NCBI GenBank assembly: GCA_037043455.1
Contig: JAWPHD010003279.1
Span: 159,491-223,490 of the forward strand
Direction of reading: 5' to 3'
DNA: 64,000 bases
Source: Cyrtodaria siliqua
Lineage: Eukaryota > Mollusca > Bivalvia > Adapedonta > Hiatellidae
Shown piece after piece: positions 43,800 to 55,120 of the stretch; positions within the stretch are counted from its first letter, which is position 1, and the number at the start of each line of letters is the position of its first letter. A program made the position numbers and the translations under genes. The notes under the pieces are model-generated. The model saw only the letters and a program-made list of their open reading frames with translations. It did not search any database and was not told the origin of the DNA.

Positions 43800-44537
43800 A
43801 TGAACTCACGACAGCGGAGGAAGGTATTTATTTTTTGCTGCTGTGAAAGCGACTTGTACCCCACGCATTTGTGAGCAGGTGGGGTAATTTTCGCGTTTTG
43901 CGTCACATTTGGGCGCGAAATATCACGACACGTAGAGAGTAATACAGTGCTTACTATATTATTTTCTAGTGTGGTTACTTTCCACATTCATTTTATTATT
44001 GATAGGAATTGATACGACTAAACGGAATAGTTTTTTCTTTTGAATTTTCCCGTTCACCGCCGGCTGGCCTGGCCACGTGACCAGGTAGTTACATTTATTT
44101 AAATAATTCATTCAATTTCACATATTTTGATTTTTTTGTCTATACACATTCGGTATAACCTTTCTTTATGAGCATTTATTTACTAATCTATTTATTTATG
44201 CAATTGGTCGGAAAAATTTACTCACAGAAAATCCAGTGGGTCCATATTGTACATATATTCACAACACTATAGTGTGAAGCAGTACAACATATTATTTGTA
44301 TTAATTTGTTTGTTGTATCAATTATTCACACGGTGTGAAGTTGATACAGTACATTTATACTTTGTGTTCATTTGTCTGTTGTAAGAATTATTCACATTGA
44401 TACAATACGCATCTTTCACATATTAAATAATCACAAATTTGTGCTGTGTGTTTAATACAAGAAATTATGACACAAAAGATTAAGATATATTTTTGCATGG
44501 AGGAGGAGTTAACTGAACTGCCGGGGTAAGAGATAAG

Positions 44538-45129
44538 ATGGCCGACAGGATCATAGAATTCAGATCTACAATGGGCAACATTAGTATACAAAACATCAGC
44601 ACCATTCCATACTTAAGGGTGACTGAAGATTTACTGGACAGGGTTGACTTTTCAAAAAATAGCAACTGTCCGCCAATGTGCCAGCCTACACAATGGAGGC
44701 ACTAACCTCCATGCAAAATTTGAAAGAGGAAAGCGGGGATGAGGATGACTTTGCTGCACAGGCAAGTGATCCACATGTGGGTACGGGGGAGATGGTCAAT
44801 GTCACAGACAAATTGGACATTGAAACCACCAACCCTATGGACGAAGGGGCAAAAGCGTTAAGCCCAAAAGCAAGCATCAAACCCAAGAGATCAGCAGCAG
44901 GTGATTATTGACCAGGTCACCGAAAGTATAAAAAAATTTGAGGCGGGAGGGGCTAAAAAGAACGGGGCCTAAGATCAAACTTGAACCGGCAAAAGGTGAG
45001 ATGCAAAAACCAAATAATCCCTTATTCAAATGGGAAGTTGGTCGCTTGGTGGCTGAGAGGCGTGGCGGGGATCTGGCCTGCCTGTTAGGTGCATCTCTTG
45101 AGAATGCGAAAGTTCTATATGGATTCTAA
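44538..45129 (+). pseudogene. Decayed ORF of the LTR element (gag position), unrecognised
   Basis: ATG 44538 starts MADRIIEFRSTMGN...DLLDRVDFSKNSNCPP (stop at 44705). It shifts frame to VPAYTMEALTSMQNLKEES...KPKRSAAG, then into QVIIDQVTESIKKFE, then to KGEMQKPNNPLFKWEVGRL ending at 45127-45129. No CCHC knuckle or known gag motif is visible. The position just after LTR and PBS argues for a gag-like protein. At least three frame changes make it non-functional. Confidence 0.45.
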
Positions 45130-45501
45130 GAAGCAATTCGGATATCCGCAGTGCACCCACTGGGACAATACACTGTCTCTATAACCAAATTATTAAAGTG
45201 CCACTAATACTCTATTATTAGAGACATGTGATTCTTACAAGTTTAATGTAAACTAATCACAGTACTCTATTGAGATGTGTGAACCTCTTTTTTATATAAG
45301 TAAATTGTACCTTTGCAACTTCATCACACTTTTAATATAAATAATCACAGGACTCTGTTGAGATGTGTGAACGTTTTTTATATATATGTAACTTTTACTT
45401 TCACAACTCCATCATTGACATGATTGAGGTGTGAATATTTTAACATAACATTAACTTTTATAGCAATACTTTAGAATTCAATGTCTGTTGGTAACTCATA
45501 A

Positions 45502-46130
45502 AAAGAAATATAAAAAGATCGGACAGGGTAAGTCGCATTCAAGGAGGACAGTCAACCACAAAACACAGAAACAAACACGCAAACAGACAAACAAGAAGGC
45601 AAAAGCAATAATAAATGCAAACGACATCACAAACACAAAAGGGTTGACAATAGGGCTACCGCCTTGGAACGGTCAGTGGCAAAGTAGGCCACTGGGGGTT
45701 TAAACCGGTTCTAGGGTGCACCAAACCTCACACTTACCCTACTGTCATCCTATTAAAACAGGACAGTGTAAATAAAGAAATCCCGCCATGATCTAACTCT
45801 AACCAACAAGGCAGCATCAATAGGCAATATAAGTAATACACAAATATGCTCGTGTAAATATAATACAAAAAAACAATAGCCTAGAAAGCCACATGAAGGT
45901 ACTCAATGACTTGGCAGAAGCCAGAGCAGTAAGAGAATAAACCATTAAGGGCACGACAAGAAAGATCATGGACAAACATCAAACGCGAGGGTCCCAATGG
46001 GCTTTAGGTAGGCATCATCATAGGGTCCACAGCCTGTACGGTCATCGTACAATTAAAGAGGAAAGCATAGTGGCGAACTGTAAAAGGGTCCACCACCAAG
46101 CATGCAGTATGTTGCAAATGATAGTGTCAT
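45502..46130 (+). repeat. Nested interspersed repeat; first 185 bp also at 49785-49970
   Basis: AGATCGGACAGGG, AAACAAGAAGGCAAAAG and ACCGCCTTGGAACGGTCAGT blocks match 49785-49970 nearly base for base. Beyond this the copy continues with TTTAAACCGG and AACCTCACACTTACCC, wording I recall from common bivalve repeats. Confidence 0.6.
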
Positions 46131-46360
46131 AACCGCTTTTGATAAACTTTTTAACAAGTTTATAACCTTACTCTAAATCCATACTGTAGTGGGTATTGTA
46201 AATATTCCTTATTACAATCTTCAGGCTAATGATTTATATGAAGTCTGGATTGTACCGCCACTGGTACACGGGTGTACTAGCTTGGTAAGAGTGAGCCATC
46301 GCTGACGGTGTCGGGGACCAGCAGGCAGCAGGGCTTTGCCCTTTTTAAATGTGGAAGGAG

Positions 46361-46582
46361 TGTAGTACTTCTACTACTGGTGGATCGACACCTCCAATCC
46401 ATTCTCTGTTACGCCAGCGCCTTACATTCATTGCGCTTGCGCCGAAACAGGTGAAGTCACTATTTATCTGCTGGAAGTCAGTTCAAGCTCGGCCACCAAC
46501 CTGTACACAACAACTATACAACTTGCTCCAGGTATCTCTCCGGACCATTTACTGGGTAAGTAGTGTAGTTACGTGTACAACA
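46361..46582 (+). repeat. 3' LTR (222 bp)
   Basis: See the 5' LTR. It contains GGGTAAGT, a potential splice donor, and lies 70 bp upstream of the exon at 46653. Confidence 0.8.
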
Positions 46583-46652
46583 CTATATTATCAATTCTAA
46601 CTAAAGCACACTGACAAAGTAAAAGCTATAAATGACCCATCTTATTTTGCAG

Positions 46653-47523
46653 CAACATTTGATTTAGAATCAGTTCTTCCAACACCACACACGAAACTTA
46701 GAGATGTGTACTATAAGCACTGCTTATCATCATACAACCTTTCAATATACTCCCTTAGAGACAAAAAGGGAACATGCTTTTATGGGATGAAACAAATGGT
46801 AGCAGAGGTTCTTGTAAAATAGGAACATGTTTGATAAACTTTATCAGTTCATTGCCAAGTACTACAAAAGCAGTTGTGTTTTACTCCGATTCATGCGGGG
46901 GTCAAAACCAATTTGTTACGGTTGGATTACTGTATGCAGTTCACAAAAATCAGAGTACTGAAACTATCGGGCATAAATTATTTAAGGGGTCACTCCGAGT
47001 TGGAGTGCGATTCTATGCATGAGGCATTAGAACATGCTAAAATAAATACTAATGTGTATGTTCCATCAAAGTGGGATACAATTATACCAATGGCCAGGCG
47101 AAATAATCTATATGTTGTTATACCAATGAAGTATGATGACATTTACGACTTAAAATCCTACAAAAAGTCAAGAACTAACAACAAGAAAAGCGGTTACGGG
47201 CGAGAACATTAACTGGCTGGCTATCAAATGGATTGAAATAAGGCGTTCACAGCCAGAAAGCATGTTCTTTAGCTATGGTTTTGTCAGAAAAGCTTTCATG
47301 GAAATAAAACTGAGGAAGACTACAAGCATAGGACGAACTTGTGCATCAACATTGATGACATCTATATGGTGAAAAGTTACCCATTTCTGTCCCGAAAAAA
47401 CAAGACGATGTCACTATGCAGGTCAAAAATAATATCAGACTGTTTTCATTACCTATATCAACAGCTACAAACATTATCAAAGGTGAAGGACAAAATGTGA
47501 AAGAGGACGTAGAATTAGTGTAG
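46653..47523 (+). pseudogene. DDE/RNase H-like transposon protein (DUF7869-type), frameshifted
   Basis: After an acceptor TTATTTTGCAG the frame reads TFDLESVLPTPHTKLRDVYY, shifts near 46773 to LLWDETNGSRGSCKIG and VVFYSDSCGGQNQF, shifts again near 46990 to GHSELECDSMHEALEHA, VYVPSKWDTIIPMARRNNLY and MKYDDIYDLKSYKK, then near 47210 to NWLAIKWIEIRRSQPESMFF. The pattern FDL...YSDSCGGQN...GHS..E.D is shared by a large family of uncharacterised invertebrate proteins that I associate with DNA transposons; the Asp residues suggest an RNase H fold. The name DUF7869 is from memory. A last open stretch (PVPKKQDDVTMQVKNN) ends at TAG 47521-47523. Confidence 0.6.
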
Positions 47524-48324
47524 TAAGTATGAGGCGACAATATTGTGTAGTAAAAACATGCATTTTACAAAAACCGGATAATTACTGTGAAGTCGAGTCA
47601 GTTTTATAAGAAATGATGGCAACTCTACCCTCAAATAATGTGTATATTTAGTTAATGCCACAGAGGGATATATGGCAGATAACCCCTTTTTACTGGCAAT
47701 TGTTAGTAAAATTTGCCAGAGCTAAAAAGGGTTATCTACAGTTATCCTTATTTGGGCATGAAATGCATGTTGAACTTCCGAAATATTTTCAGTAAACATG
47801 GAGTTAATGTACAAAGGTGCCCTCAATAGATAATAAACGTAAAATGAATTGTTGAATTTTCATTGGAACTCAAACATTAAATGTCAATTTTCTCAAAACT
47901 TTGAAATATGCACATAGCCCCTTTTTGCTCTATGCCCTCGAAATATTCCTACCTCGGTAATAAGGTCATTTACAGGTAATGTATCTCCTAGTCTATTTGT
48001 TCGCGCACAATATTTAAGCATATCGTCTTCGCATATGAGATTTAAAAGTAGTTGCCCACATTCTACTAGAACTGCAATTTGGTTGCTTCTCTTATATGCC
48101 GCTTAACTGTTTGAAGCGCTTTGTTTTGAATCACTTGTAGATTTTTGAGTTTGTGTTCTGATGCCGACGCGTATGCAATACTAGTATTTTAATAAGTTTA
48201 ATTGGACTTCTACTAAGGCAGCATCACATACAACAGGAAAAGAAAGTTGCTGCTGACATCAATGATGAAATGTTACAAGAAAAAGAAAAGATGAACACAA
48301 AAAAACGTAAAAACGCGGGAAAAA
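47524..48324. other. Intergenic with a 24-bp-arm hairpin
   Basis: AGATAACCCCTTTTTACTGG and its complement form a hairpin at about 47676-47739. Otherwise no gene recognised. Confidence 0.5.
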
Positions 48325-48722
48325 CATTGTGATCAAGAAAAAAGCAGGAGAAGACATAATACCAGTGATGATGAAGATGAAATTAATGAGAATGAACGAT
48401 GTGACTTAGAAAATGAACTAAAAAGAAAACTCCCAAAGGATGAATACTGCAATGTAAATGAATATGTTGTGGTGTCGTATCAGGACAGCTGGTATCCTGG
48501 CATTGTACTTTCAGTAAACGACGATAATCTGGAAGTTGTAAGGTTCATGGCGCAGGACATTTCCAGTGGCCCACCCGCGTTGACGAACAAACTGTTGAAA
48601 ATCAGTTCATATTAAAAAAAGGTCTTAATTCGGGCCGACAGTGGTTCATTCCAGAATATCAAAATATTCAGTCTAAAAATATTCAGTCTTTGTATGAAAT
48701 GTTTAAGGTAGTTTATTTCTGA
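48325..48722 (+). pseudogene. Tudor/SH3-like C-terminal domain of a transposon protein
   Basis: Acidic linker (NTSDDEDEINENERCD), then VNEYVVVSYQDSWYPGIVLS and LEVVRFMA, a one-base frame change, then HFQWPTRVDEQTVENQFILK and SGRQWFIPEYQNIQ. The WYPG-(15)-FM-FxWP pattern is a Tudor-like barrel often found at the C-terminus of transposon-encoded proteins in molluscs and cnidarians. It may be the distal part of the gene starting at 46653. Tandem AAAATATTCAGTCT duplication near 48663-48690. Confidence 0.5.
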
Positions 48723-48737
48723 TTATTGTTGTTCTTA

Positions 48738-48871
48738 GACAGGACAGCTGGTGTCCTGGCATTGTACTTCAGTAAATGACAATAACCTGGCAGTCGTAAG
48801 ATTCATGGCACCATGCAGAAAACCAGTTTAGATGTTTAAGGTAGTTTATTTCTGATTATTGTTGTTCTTAA
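48738..48871 (+). repeat. Partial duplication of the Tudor-like exon
   Basis: GGACAGCTGGTGTCCTGGC to AGATTCATGGC repeats 48480-48552, and TTTAAGGTAGTTTATTTCTG repeats the sequence ending at 48722. Confidence 0.7.
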
Positions 48872-49330
48872 TATAATATACCGTTAAAATGTATATTAAA
48901 ACAATTGAAAATGTGTTTTATTTTTCTTAAATAACTTAATACCCTATCAAGATACAAAGTTTTAACTTGCAGAAATGCAATCATCAGAAAAAATACACCA
49001 GATAGCCTGCAAGTTTCATGAAGATATCTTGAAAAATAAAATACACTAATTTGTTTATAATTGACTTCGATTTCGGGTCCGTTGTCGAGCGAAATAAATC
49101 TGCATTAAATAAGTGGGAAAATTCTGAAAACGACCCGTTTTTTTTTAACTTAAACTTTCAATAACTTTTGTTCTACTAGAGGTATACTTAAAAATCAAAC
49201 TGTTTTGCAGAAGTATTAAAGAGCTCTATAATATTCATTAAGTTGAATGCTTTTTTGACATGCTTTAAAAAATTACTGGGGTTGCTACTTCTAGACGTCA
49301 ACGAACTGTCAAAACTGTCCAGACTTTGAA
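48872..49330. other. Intergenic
   Basis: No gene or repeat recognised. Confidence 0.4.
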
Positions 49331-51225
49331 TGAATGAGCCACCTAAAGTCTGAAATATTCAGACTTCATCTTCATTAATTAAACAAATCTATACTAGTAT
49401 TAACAAACAAATATATGATAATCATTATTTCAAGAACAGTTTAATATAATAAGATTATGTGGAGTTTAAAAGCCCATGTCTTCATTTATATTGGCAAAGA
49501 AAGTAGATAAAAGAAAATCACAAATTTTGCCATTACCTGTATTTTACTTGTAATTATCAGGGAGTTAAGTATACTTACTCCCTGTAATTATGTATATATT
49601 TTGTTTGAAAATTGTCAAATATTCATGTATAGATGCAAGAAGTTTATATATATCAAAATACACCATATGAGCACTACCTTGACATGTGTAGCAAGTCTTA
49701 TGAAGATATTTTTTTTTAGTTTAGTAGTTTGGAAAGAAAAATGGATTGTTTTAATAATATAGGACACCTTAGTGTGATTATGACAAAGAAATATAAATAG
49801 ATCGGACAGGGAAAGTAGCATTCAAGGAGGACAGTCAACCACAAAACACAGAAACAAATACGCAAACAGACAAACAAGAAGGCAAAAGTAATAATAAATA
49901 CAAACGACATCACAAACACAAAAGGGTTGACAATAGGGCTACCGCCTTGGAACGGTCAGTGGCAAAGTAAAAATTGCAAATAAAATGCATACACCATCTT
50001 TTGAATTTTTGGCGGGAAAATGGCAGTCCAACTGAAGATTGTGCTTGCACCATTTAATGATTAAATGTAAGAGTTTTGTGATAATACTTAAATTACTTAT
50101 TGTGTCAAAACATCTTATACATTTAATAGTTGTATTTGAAAGATGAAATTTCTAAATGTAGTTTTTAGAAACAGTATTTTAAAATGAAATTTTTGTTGAT
50201 GACAGAAAAATGGTATTCAGCACTGTAGATATTATTTCATTTCAGTATCATTTGTAACATTTCACCAAGTATGACCAGGCATTCTGAAGTTTCAATTAAT
50301 GAATAGTTCTGTAACTGTTATGTAGGTTAAATTAGTGAATTGTTCTAGTGGCGCTATTTACGAACTGAATTGACGAATTATTCATGAACGACATGTCAAA
50401 TGGCCACCTTCAAATTGCATCAAGTTCTTGAAGTCTTATGGAACAGTTATGTTCATGAACAGTTCAAAAACAAAACTGGAATAATACATGAACAATTCAA
50501 GGAAATGTCATGTAGGGTTTTAAAAAAAAAAGTCTGAATCTTTCTTAAAATCTTCTGAGAGATTCAGACTTCAGACACTTTTCAGTCTGAATTTAGTTTG
50601 AATAAACCCTGAAGATTCAGACGATTTTTAGTCTGAATTTTGTCTAGATATGTTCCAATTTAAGTAATTATTCAGACAAGGCCAAATAATGCCAAATAAA
50701 GTATGTTCAGGCAAGAATCAGACAATGTTCAGTTAAATTTTAGACAGTGCATGGTTTAAGCAACTCTTCAGAATAAAAGTCTGAAGTGTCTGTACCATTT
50801 TCTGGATCTTTCATAAAATTTTCTGAGATCTCTCTCAGACTTCAGACACTTTTCAGTATGAATATAGCCTGAATAAACGCTGAAGATTCAGATGATTTTC
50901 AGCCTGAATTTTTTCTGGATATGTTCCGATTTAAATAATTATTCAGACAAGGCCAATTAACGTCTGTTCAGCTAAGAATCAGACAATGTTCAGTTAAATT
51001 TCAGACAGTGATTTAAGCAACTTTTCAGAATAAGTCTGAAAAGTGTCTGCACCATTTTCTGAATCTTTCTTAAAATCTGAGAGATTCAGATTTCAGACAC
51101 TTTTCAGTCTGAATTTTGTCTGAATAAACCCTTAAGATTCAGACGATTTTCAGTCTGAAATTTGTATGAATATGTTCCAATTTAAGTAATTATTCAGACA
51201 AGGCCAAATAATTTCAAATAACGTC
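49331..51225 (+). mobile_element. Motif-array element family A, copy 2 (TTCAGAC type)
   Basis: Left flank GTCTGAAATATTCAGAC (about 49349-49365), body 49367-50337 matching 26961-27531, and right array 50530-51220. The array has three ~260-bp units, each starting TCTTTC(T/A)TAAAAT, packed with TTCAGAC, CAGTCTGAAT and AGACACTTTTCAG. The body carries two insertions relative to copy 1: about 49507-49765 and the 185-bp repeat at 49785-49970. Confidence 0.65.
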
Positions 51226-51408
51226 TATCATTGATTATAGAGATCATAGTCAATCCGAAATAATACAAGAAATGTCACAGTAAATGACAAATGCCCCCGA
51301 AGTGACCTATAAGTGTGACCTTGACCTTGGAGCAATATGAAACCAACAGATATATTTAAAAATTATTCAAAAAAAAAAAAATCAATAAATTAAAAAAAAA
51401 ATCAATCA

Positions 51409-52300
51409 CAGGGTTCGCACGCGACCTGGAAACTCATGGAATAAAAAATCGGTCCTGGAATACTCATGGAATAAAAATTCAAGTCCTGGAAACTCCTGGA
51501 ATAGTAAAATTTATCCAAAATCGTGCGTTTGTCGTACCTTTCCGCAATCAACAGCCGCCATTTTTCGCGCTTCAACACTTGCTTGCGTGTTCACTGCATT
51601 AATGGGAGAAGGGAGACACTCAAGTACACTCGTCTGTTTCTATCTGAGAGCCTCGGTTTGAAATTCAATTTGATTATTAATAGTTCTGACCAAAAATTTG
51701 CATGATGCCGTCGGGCAAATGCATTTTTAATGAGCGTTGGCTCACACAACCAGCCTATGAAGATTGGTTAGAGCATGGGAGCGACACAAGTTTGGCCAAG
51801 TGTGCATTGTGTGCGAGCAATTTTGATATTTCAAATATGGGTGAACCTGCACTTCGAAGTCAAGCAAAGGGAAGCAAACACAAGGAACGAATGAAAACTA
51901 AAACCCGCCAACAGTGGATGTAATATTTCGAACTTTTTCGCTAGTAAATCATCACCACTAAAAACGAAAACGCCTCCAGTTTCAACAGCGTCAACACCGT
52001 GCTCGGTGGATTCCTATATGACAAGAAAAGACTGTTTGAAAGCAGAAATTATCTGGACATTAAAAGTGGTCAAATCCCACTATTCCCTCAACTCCTGCTC
52101 GGACATATAAGAAGTGCTCGGTTTGATGTTTCCGACGTCTGATGCAGTCAAACAATTCACGTGTGGTGAGAGGAAGTGCGCATATTGGTGCACATATGGA
52201 ATTGCCCCATACTTCAAAGATTTACTTACAAAAAATATCTACAGCGACAACAGCTACGTTTTGTTATTTTACAAGAGCTTGAACTACCGGACGAAGAACA
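51409..52300 (+). pseudogene. hAT-like transposase #3, N-terminal fragment with 5' TIR
   Basis: TIR-like CAGGGTTCGCACGCGACC starts at 51409, with repeated CTGGAA(A/T)ACTC(A/C)TGGAATA after it. The ORF from 51702 has a zinc-finger module (FNERWLTQPAYEDWLEHG, CALCASNFDISNMGEPAL). After a frame change it reads AEIIWTLKVVKSHYSLNSCS, stop, GLMFPTSDAVKQFTCGE and GIAPYFKDLLTK. The next motif reads YVLLFYKSLN where the family has an FDESLN motif, so the acidic residues are lost. It ends in low-complexity sequence near 52300; the rest is missing. Confidence 0.75.
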
Positions 52301-52474
52301 AACAAGTGTTTTACAAATATTTTTATTTTTTTAATAATTAAAAAAAAAATCCCATGAGTAATGCATGATATCTCCCACCCACCCCGGGTACATGGCAAAT
52401 GGGTTGGGGGGAATACTAAAAGGCCTTCGGGCAAAGGGGAACCCCTGCTCAAATTTTTTTCAGGTAGCACCCAT

Positions 52475-53005
52475 TTTCTGTTAGTTTTTTTTATTTAAAT
52501 TATTTTTTTATTATTTTTTATTTTTTAATTTATTGTTATAATTATTATTTTTTATTTTATAGATGAAAGCTGTTGAGCAGTCTAGATAGTATAACTGTAT
52601 TGTTACATCATAACATAGTATTCTATATAATACTATAATATCTAATACTGTACTATTAGAATGAGATGCATTGATTGTAATATAAATAATACAATAATCA
52701 TATAATTTGATAATATCATTATTTATATTATTTTTGTTGCAGGTTATCTGTTATTATGGATCTGCATTCATGGGCCACGCTAGAGCGGACCAATAAAGAA
52801 GGATAAAAATATCGGACAGGGAATTTAAAAAAAAATCATTAAAAAAAAAAGATTTAAAAAAAAAATATAAATCAATAAATCAATCAAATTTATAAAAAAA
52901 AAAAAAAAATAAACAAAATTAAAAAAAAAAAAATTAAAAAAATAACCAAAAAATGAATTAAAAAAAAAAATCAAAAAAATCACAAAAATAAGAAATAAAT
53001 GAAAA
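52475..53005. repeat. T-rich then A-rich simple sequence
   Basis: TTTTTATTTT-type tract at 52480-52560, AT-rich middle, then poly-A-rich 52825-53000. No gene. Confidence 0.8.
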
Positions 53006-54013
53006 CAAGTTGTTTGAAAATCCGTCCAGGAATACCACAGTTATTGTCTCACACAATTTGACCTTTGACCTCTAAGTGCGACCTTGACCTTGGGGCCAGA
53101 CCTGGATTTGTTAAACAAAAATGTGCTCGACACATCGTCTTATTGTGGTGAGCACTTGTGCAAAGTAATTTGAAAATCCGTCCAGGAATGCCAGAGTTAT
53201 TGACCGGACACGATTTGACCTTTGACCTATGTGTGACCTTGACCTTGAAACCACGGACCTGGATTTTCACATCATGTTGTTGTGGTGAGCACTTGTGCCA
53301 AGTTAATTCAAAATCCGTCAAGAAATGCCAGTTATTGACCGGACATGATTTGACCTTTGACCTCTAAGTGTGACCTTGACCTTAGAGCGACGGACCTGGA
53401 TTTTGTGCGTGACATGTCGTCTGGTTGTGCTGAGCACTTATGCCAAGTTATTTGAATATCCGTCCAGGAATGCCAGAGTTACTGACTGGACACAATTTGA
53501 CATTTGACCTCTAAATGACCTGGGTTTTGTGCACGACACATCGTCTTGTTGTAGTGAGCAATTGTGCCAAGTTATTTGAAAATCTTCCCATGAATGTCAG
53601 AGTTATTAACCGGACACGAAAGCACTTTGTTTTGACCTTTGACCTCTAAGTGTGACCTTGACCTTGGAGCCACGGACCTGAGTTTTGTGCGCGACAAGTC
53701 ATCTAGTTGTGGTGAGCAATTGTGCCAAGTTATTTGAAAATCTGTCCATGAATGTCAGAGTTATTAACCGGACACGAAAGCACTTTTTTTTTACCTTTGA
53801 CCTCTAAGTGTTACCTTGACCTTGGAGCCACAGACCTGGATTTTGTGCGCGACACGTTGTCTTGTTGTGGTGAGCAATTGTGCGAAGTTATTTGAAAATC
53901 CGTCCAATATTGTCAGAGTTATGAGGCGGACACGATTGTACAGACGAACGGGGACGAACGGGGACGAACAGCCACGAACAGACAGACTATATGCCACCCT
54001 TCGGGGGCATAAA

Positions 54014-55120
54014 AATGCATTGCAATAATTTACCAAACTGGTAATCTTAACCAATTTAAATTGTTCAAAGTGAAATTAAAAGATCAGTAAGTTTGTGGCA
54101 GTTGTTATTTAATGTTGGGTTAATCCGGAAATCAGAGGCACTGTTTGAATCCTTTCAAACGTTCAGAGATTTAAGTGTTACGTTTGTAGCAGTTTTCAAG
54201 CAAATCTTAAGGTAAATTGTATATACAACAAAACTCTTTGCTGAATTAAAAATTCAAACTTAAAACTATATTGTTTGTAGCATTTGTAATTCATTCCAAT
54301 CACTGTGTGTTTATGGATTAATTGTGATTAATATATTTGAAAGTGTACACTTATTACAAAATTAACAATGGCTCTTATAGTTGGTCATAGCCAGACCAAG
54401 TATTTACATCAATATCTTAAAAAGCATGGTTTTACACAAGCGTAAAATAGCTGCCGAGAGAAAACAGCATTATATCTGGGTAGGAACTGGGATTTTTTTT
54501 TATAATAAAAGAACATCACCAAATACAAGAAAAACAAAAACATTCAACTGAAATGGTTTCCCTGTATGAAAAAAGTAATAATAATTATATTTCCATAATA
54601 TTTTTTCCAGAAATACCATTATTTAAATGTATTGGTTTTGAAAGCAATAGTGTTACTAATTTATTTAATATTTACATCAGGACCCATTTATATTATACAT
54701 TTATATTATAGTACTGCATTATATGATAATTTGTGATGTTTTTACAAGTGATTAAATTATAAGCATTCACTGTCCATGACACACATTCTTTTAAAATAAA
54801 GCTGTGATTTAAAGGCAAAGTGCCTTGGGTGTTGTTGTTTTTAATTGATTTACAAATTGATTATCAAACAATATTTGGCAATGTGCATTTCTTTAATTGA
54901 TACAATTAATAAGATAAGACAAGATAATTTTATTTCACAATTCCAACTTTTAAAGAAAGTGTGTCAGAGTGAATACTTAATTAATTGTATCCTGTAATAA
55001 CATTCGTAATTAAACATTATATATTGCAAGGTATTTAATTTATTTATATCCCCGTCGCCTTTATGCTGCATGGGAAGCGAGATATACAATTCTACGAAAT
55101 ATTCTTTCGTGTTTTCACAG
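54014..55120. other. Intergenic
   Basis: AT-rich; no gene or family recognised until the P-like exon acceptor at 55120. Confidence 0.4.

Larger units (their letters stand above)
43557..46582 (+). mobile_element. Short LTR retrotransposon with intact LTRs, no pol
   Basis: Two direct repeats, 43557-43783 and 46361-46582, start TGTAGTA and end ACAACA (TG...CA). They are flanked by a 4-bp duplication CTAT (43553-43556, 46583-46586). A PBS-like TGGCGCTGCGAGCAC starts two bases after the 5' LTR, and a purine tract (GGAAGGAG) ends just before the 3' LTR. The interior (2.6 kb) has a decayed ORF at 44538-45129 in the gag position and no protease, RT, RNase H or integrase motif. A non-autonomous or internally deleted element is inferred. 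Confidence 0.8.
51288..54013 (+). mobile_element. Tandem-core element, subfamily P1, copy 2, with hAT-like #3 nested
   Basis: 5' end CAAATGCCCCCGAAGTGACC and AAGTGTGACCTTGACCTTGG at 51288-51335; the core resumes at about 53006 with seven units of ~145-160 bp (GAAAATCCGTCCAGGAATGC, GACACATCGTCTTGTTGTGG). It ends with GGGGACGAACGGGGACGAAC, then a TATGCCACCC/CGGGGGCATA hairpin ending near 54012. The 5' TGCCCCCGAA complements the 3' arm. Between lie hAT-like #3 (51409 onward) and a long A-rich tract. Confidence 0.65.

Noticed and set aside
46361..46652. Coding exon ending at GGGTAAGT that is phase-compatible with the DDE-like exon at 46653
   Set aside because: The segment is the 3' LTR of a retrotransposon with TSD and PPT; phase agreement is probably coincidence, although the LTR could still donate a splice site.
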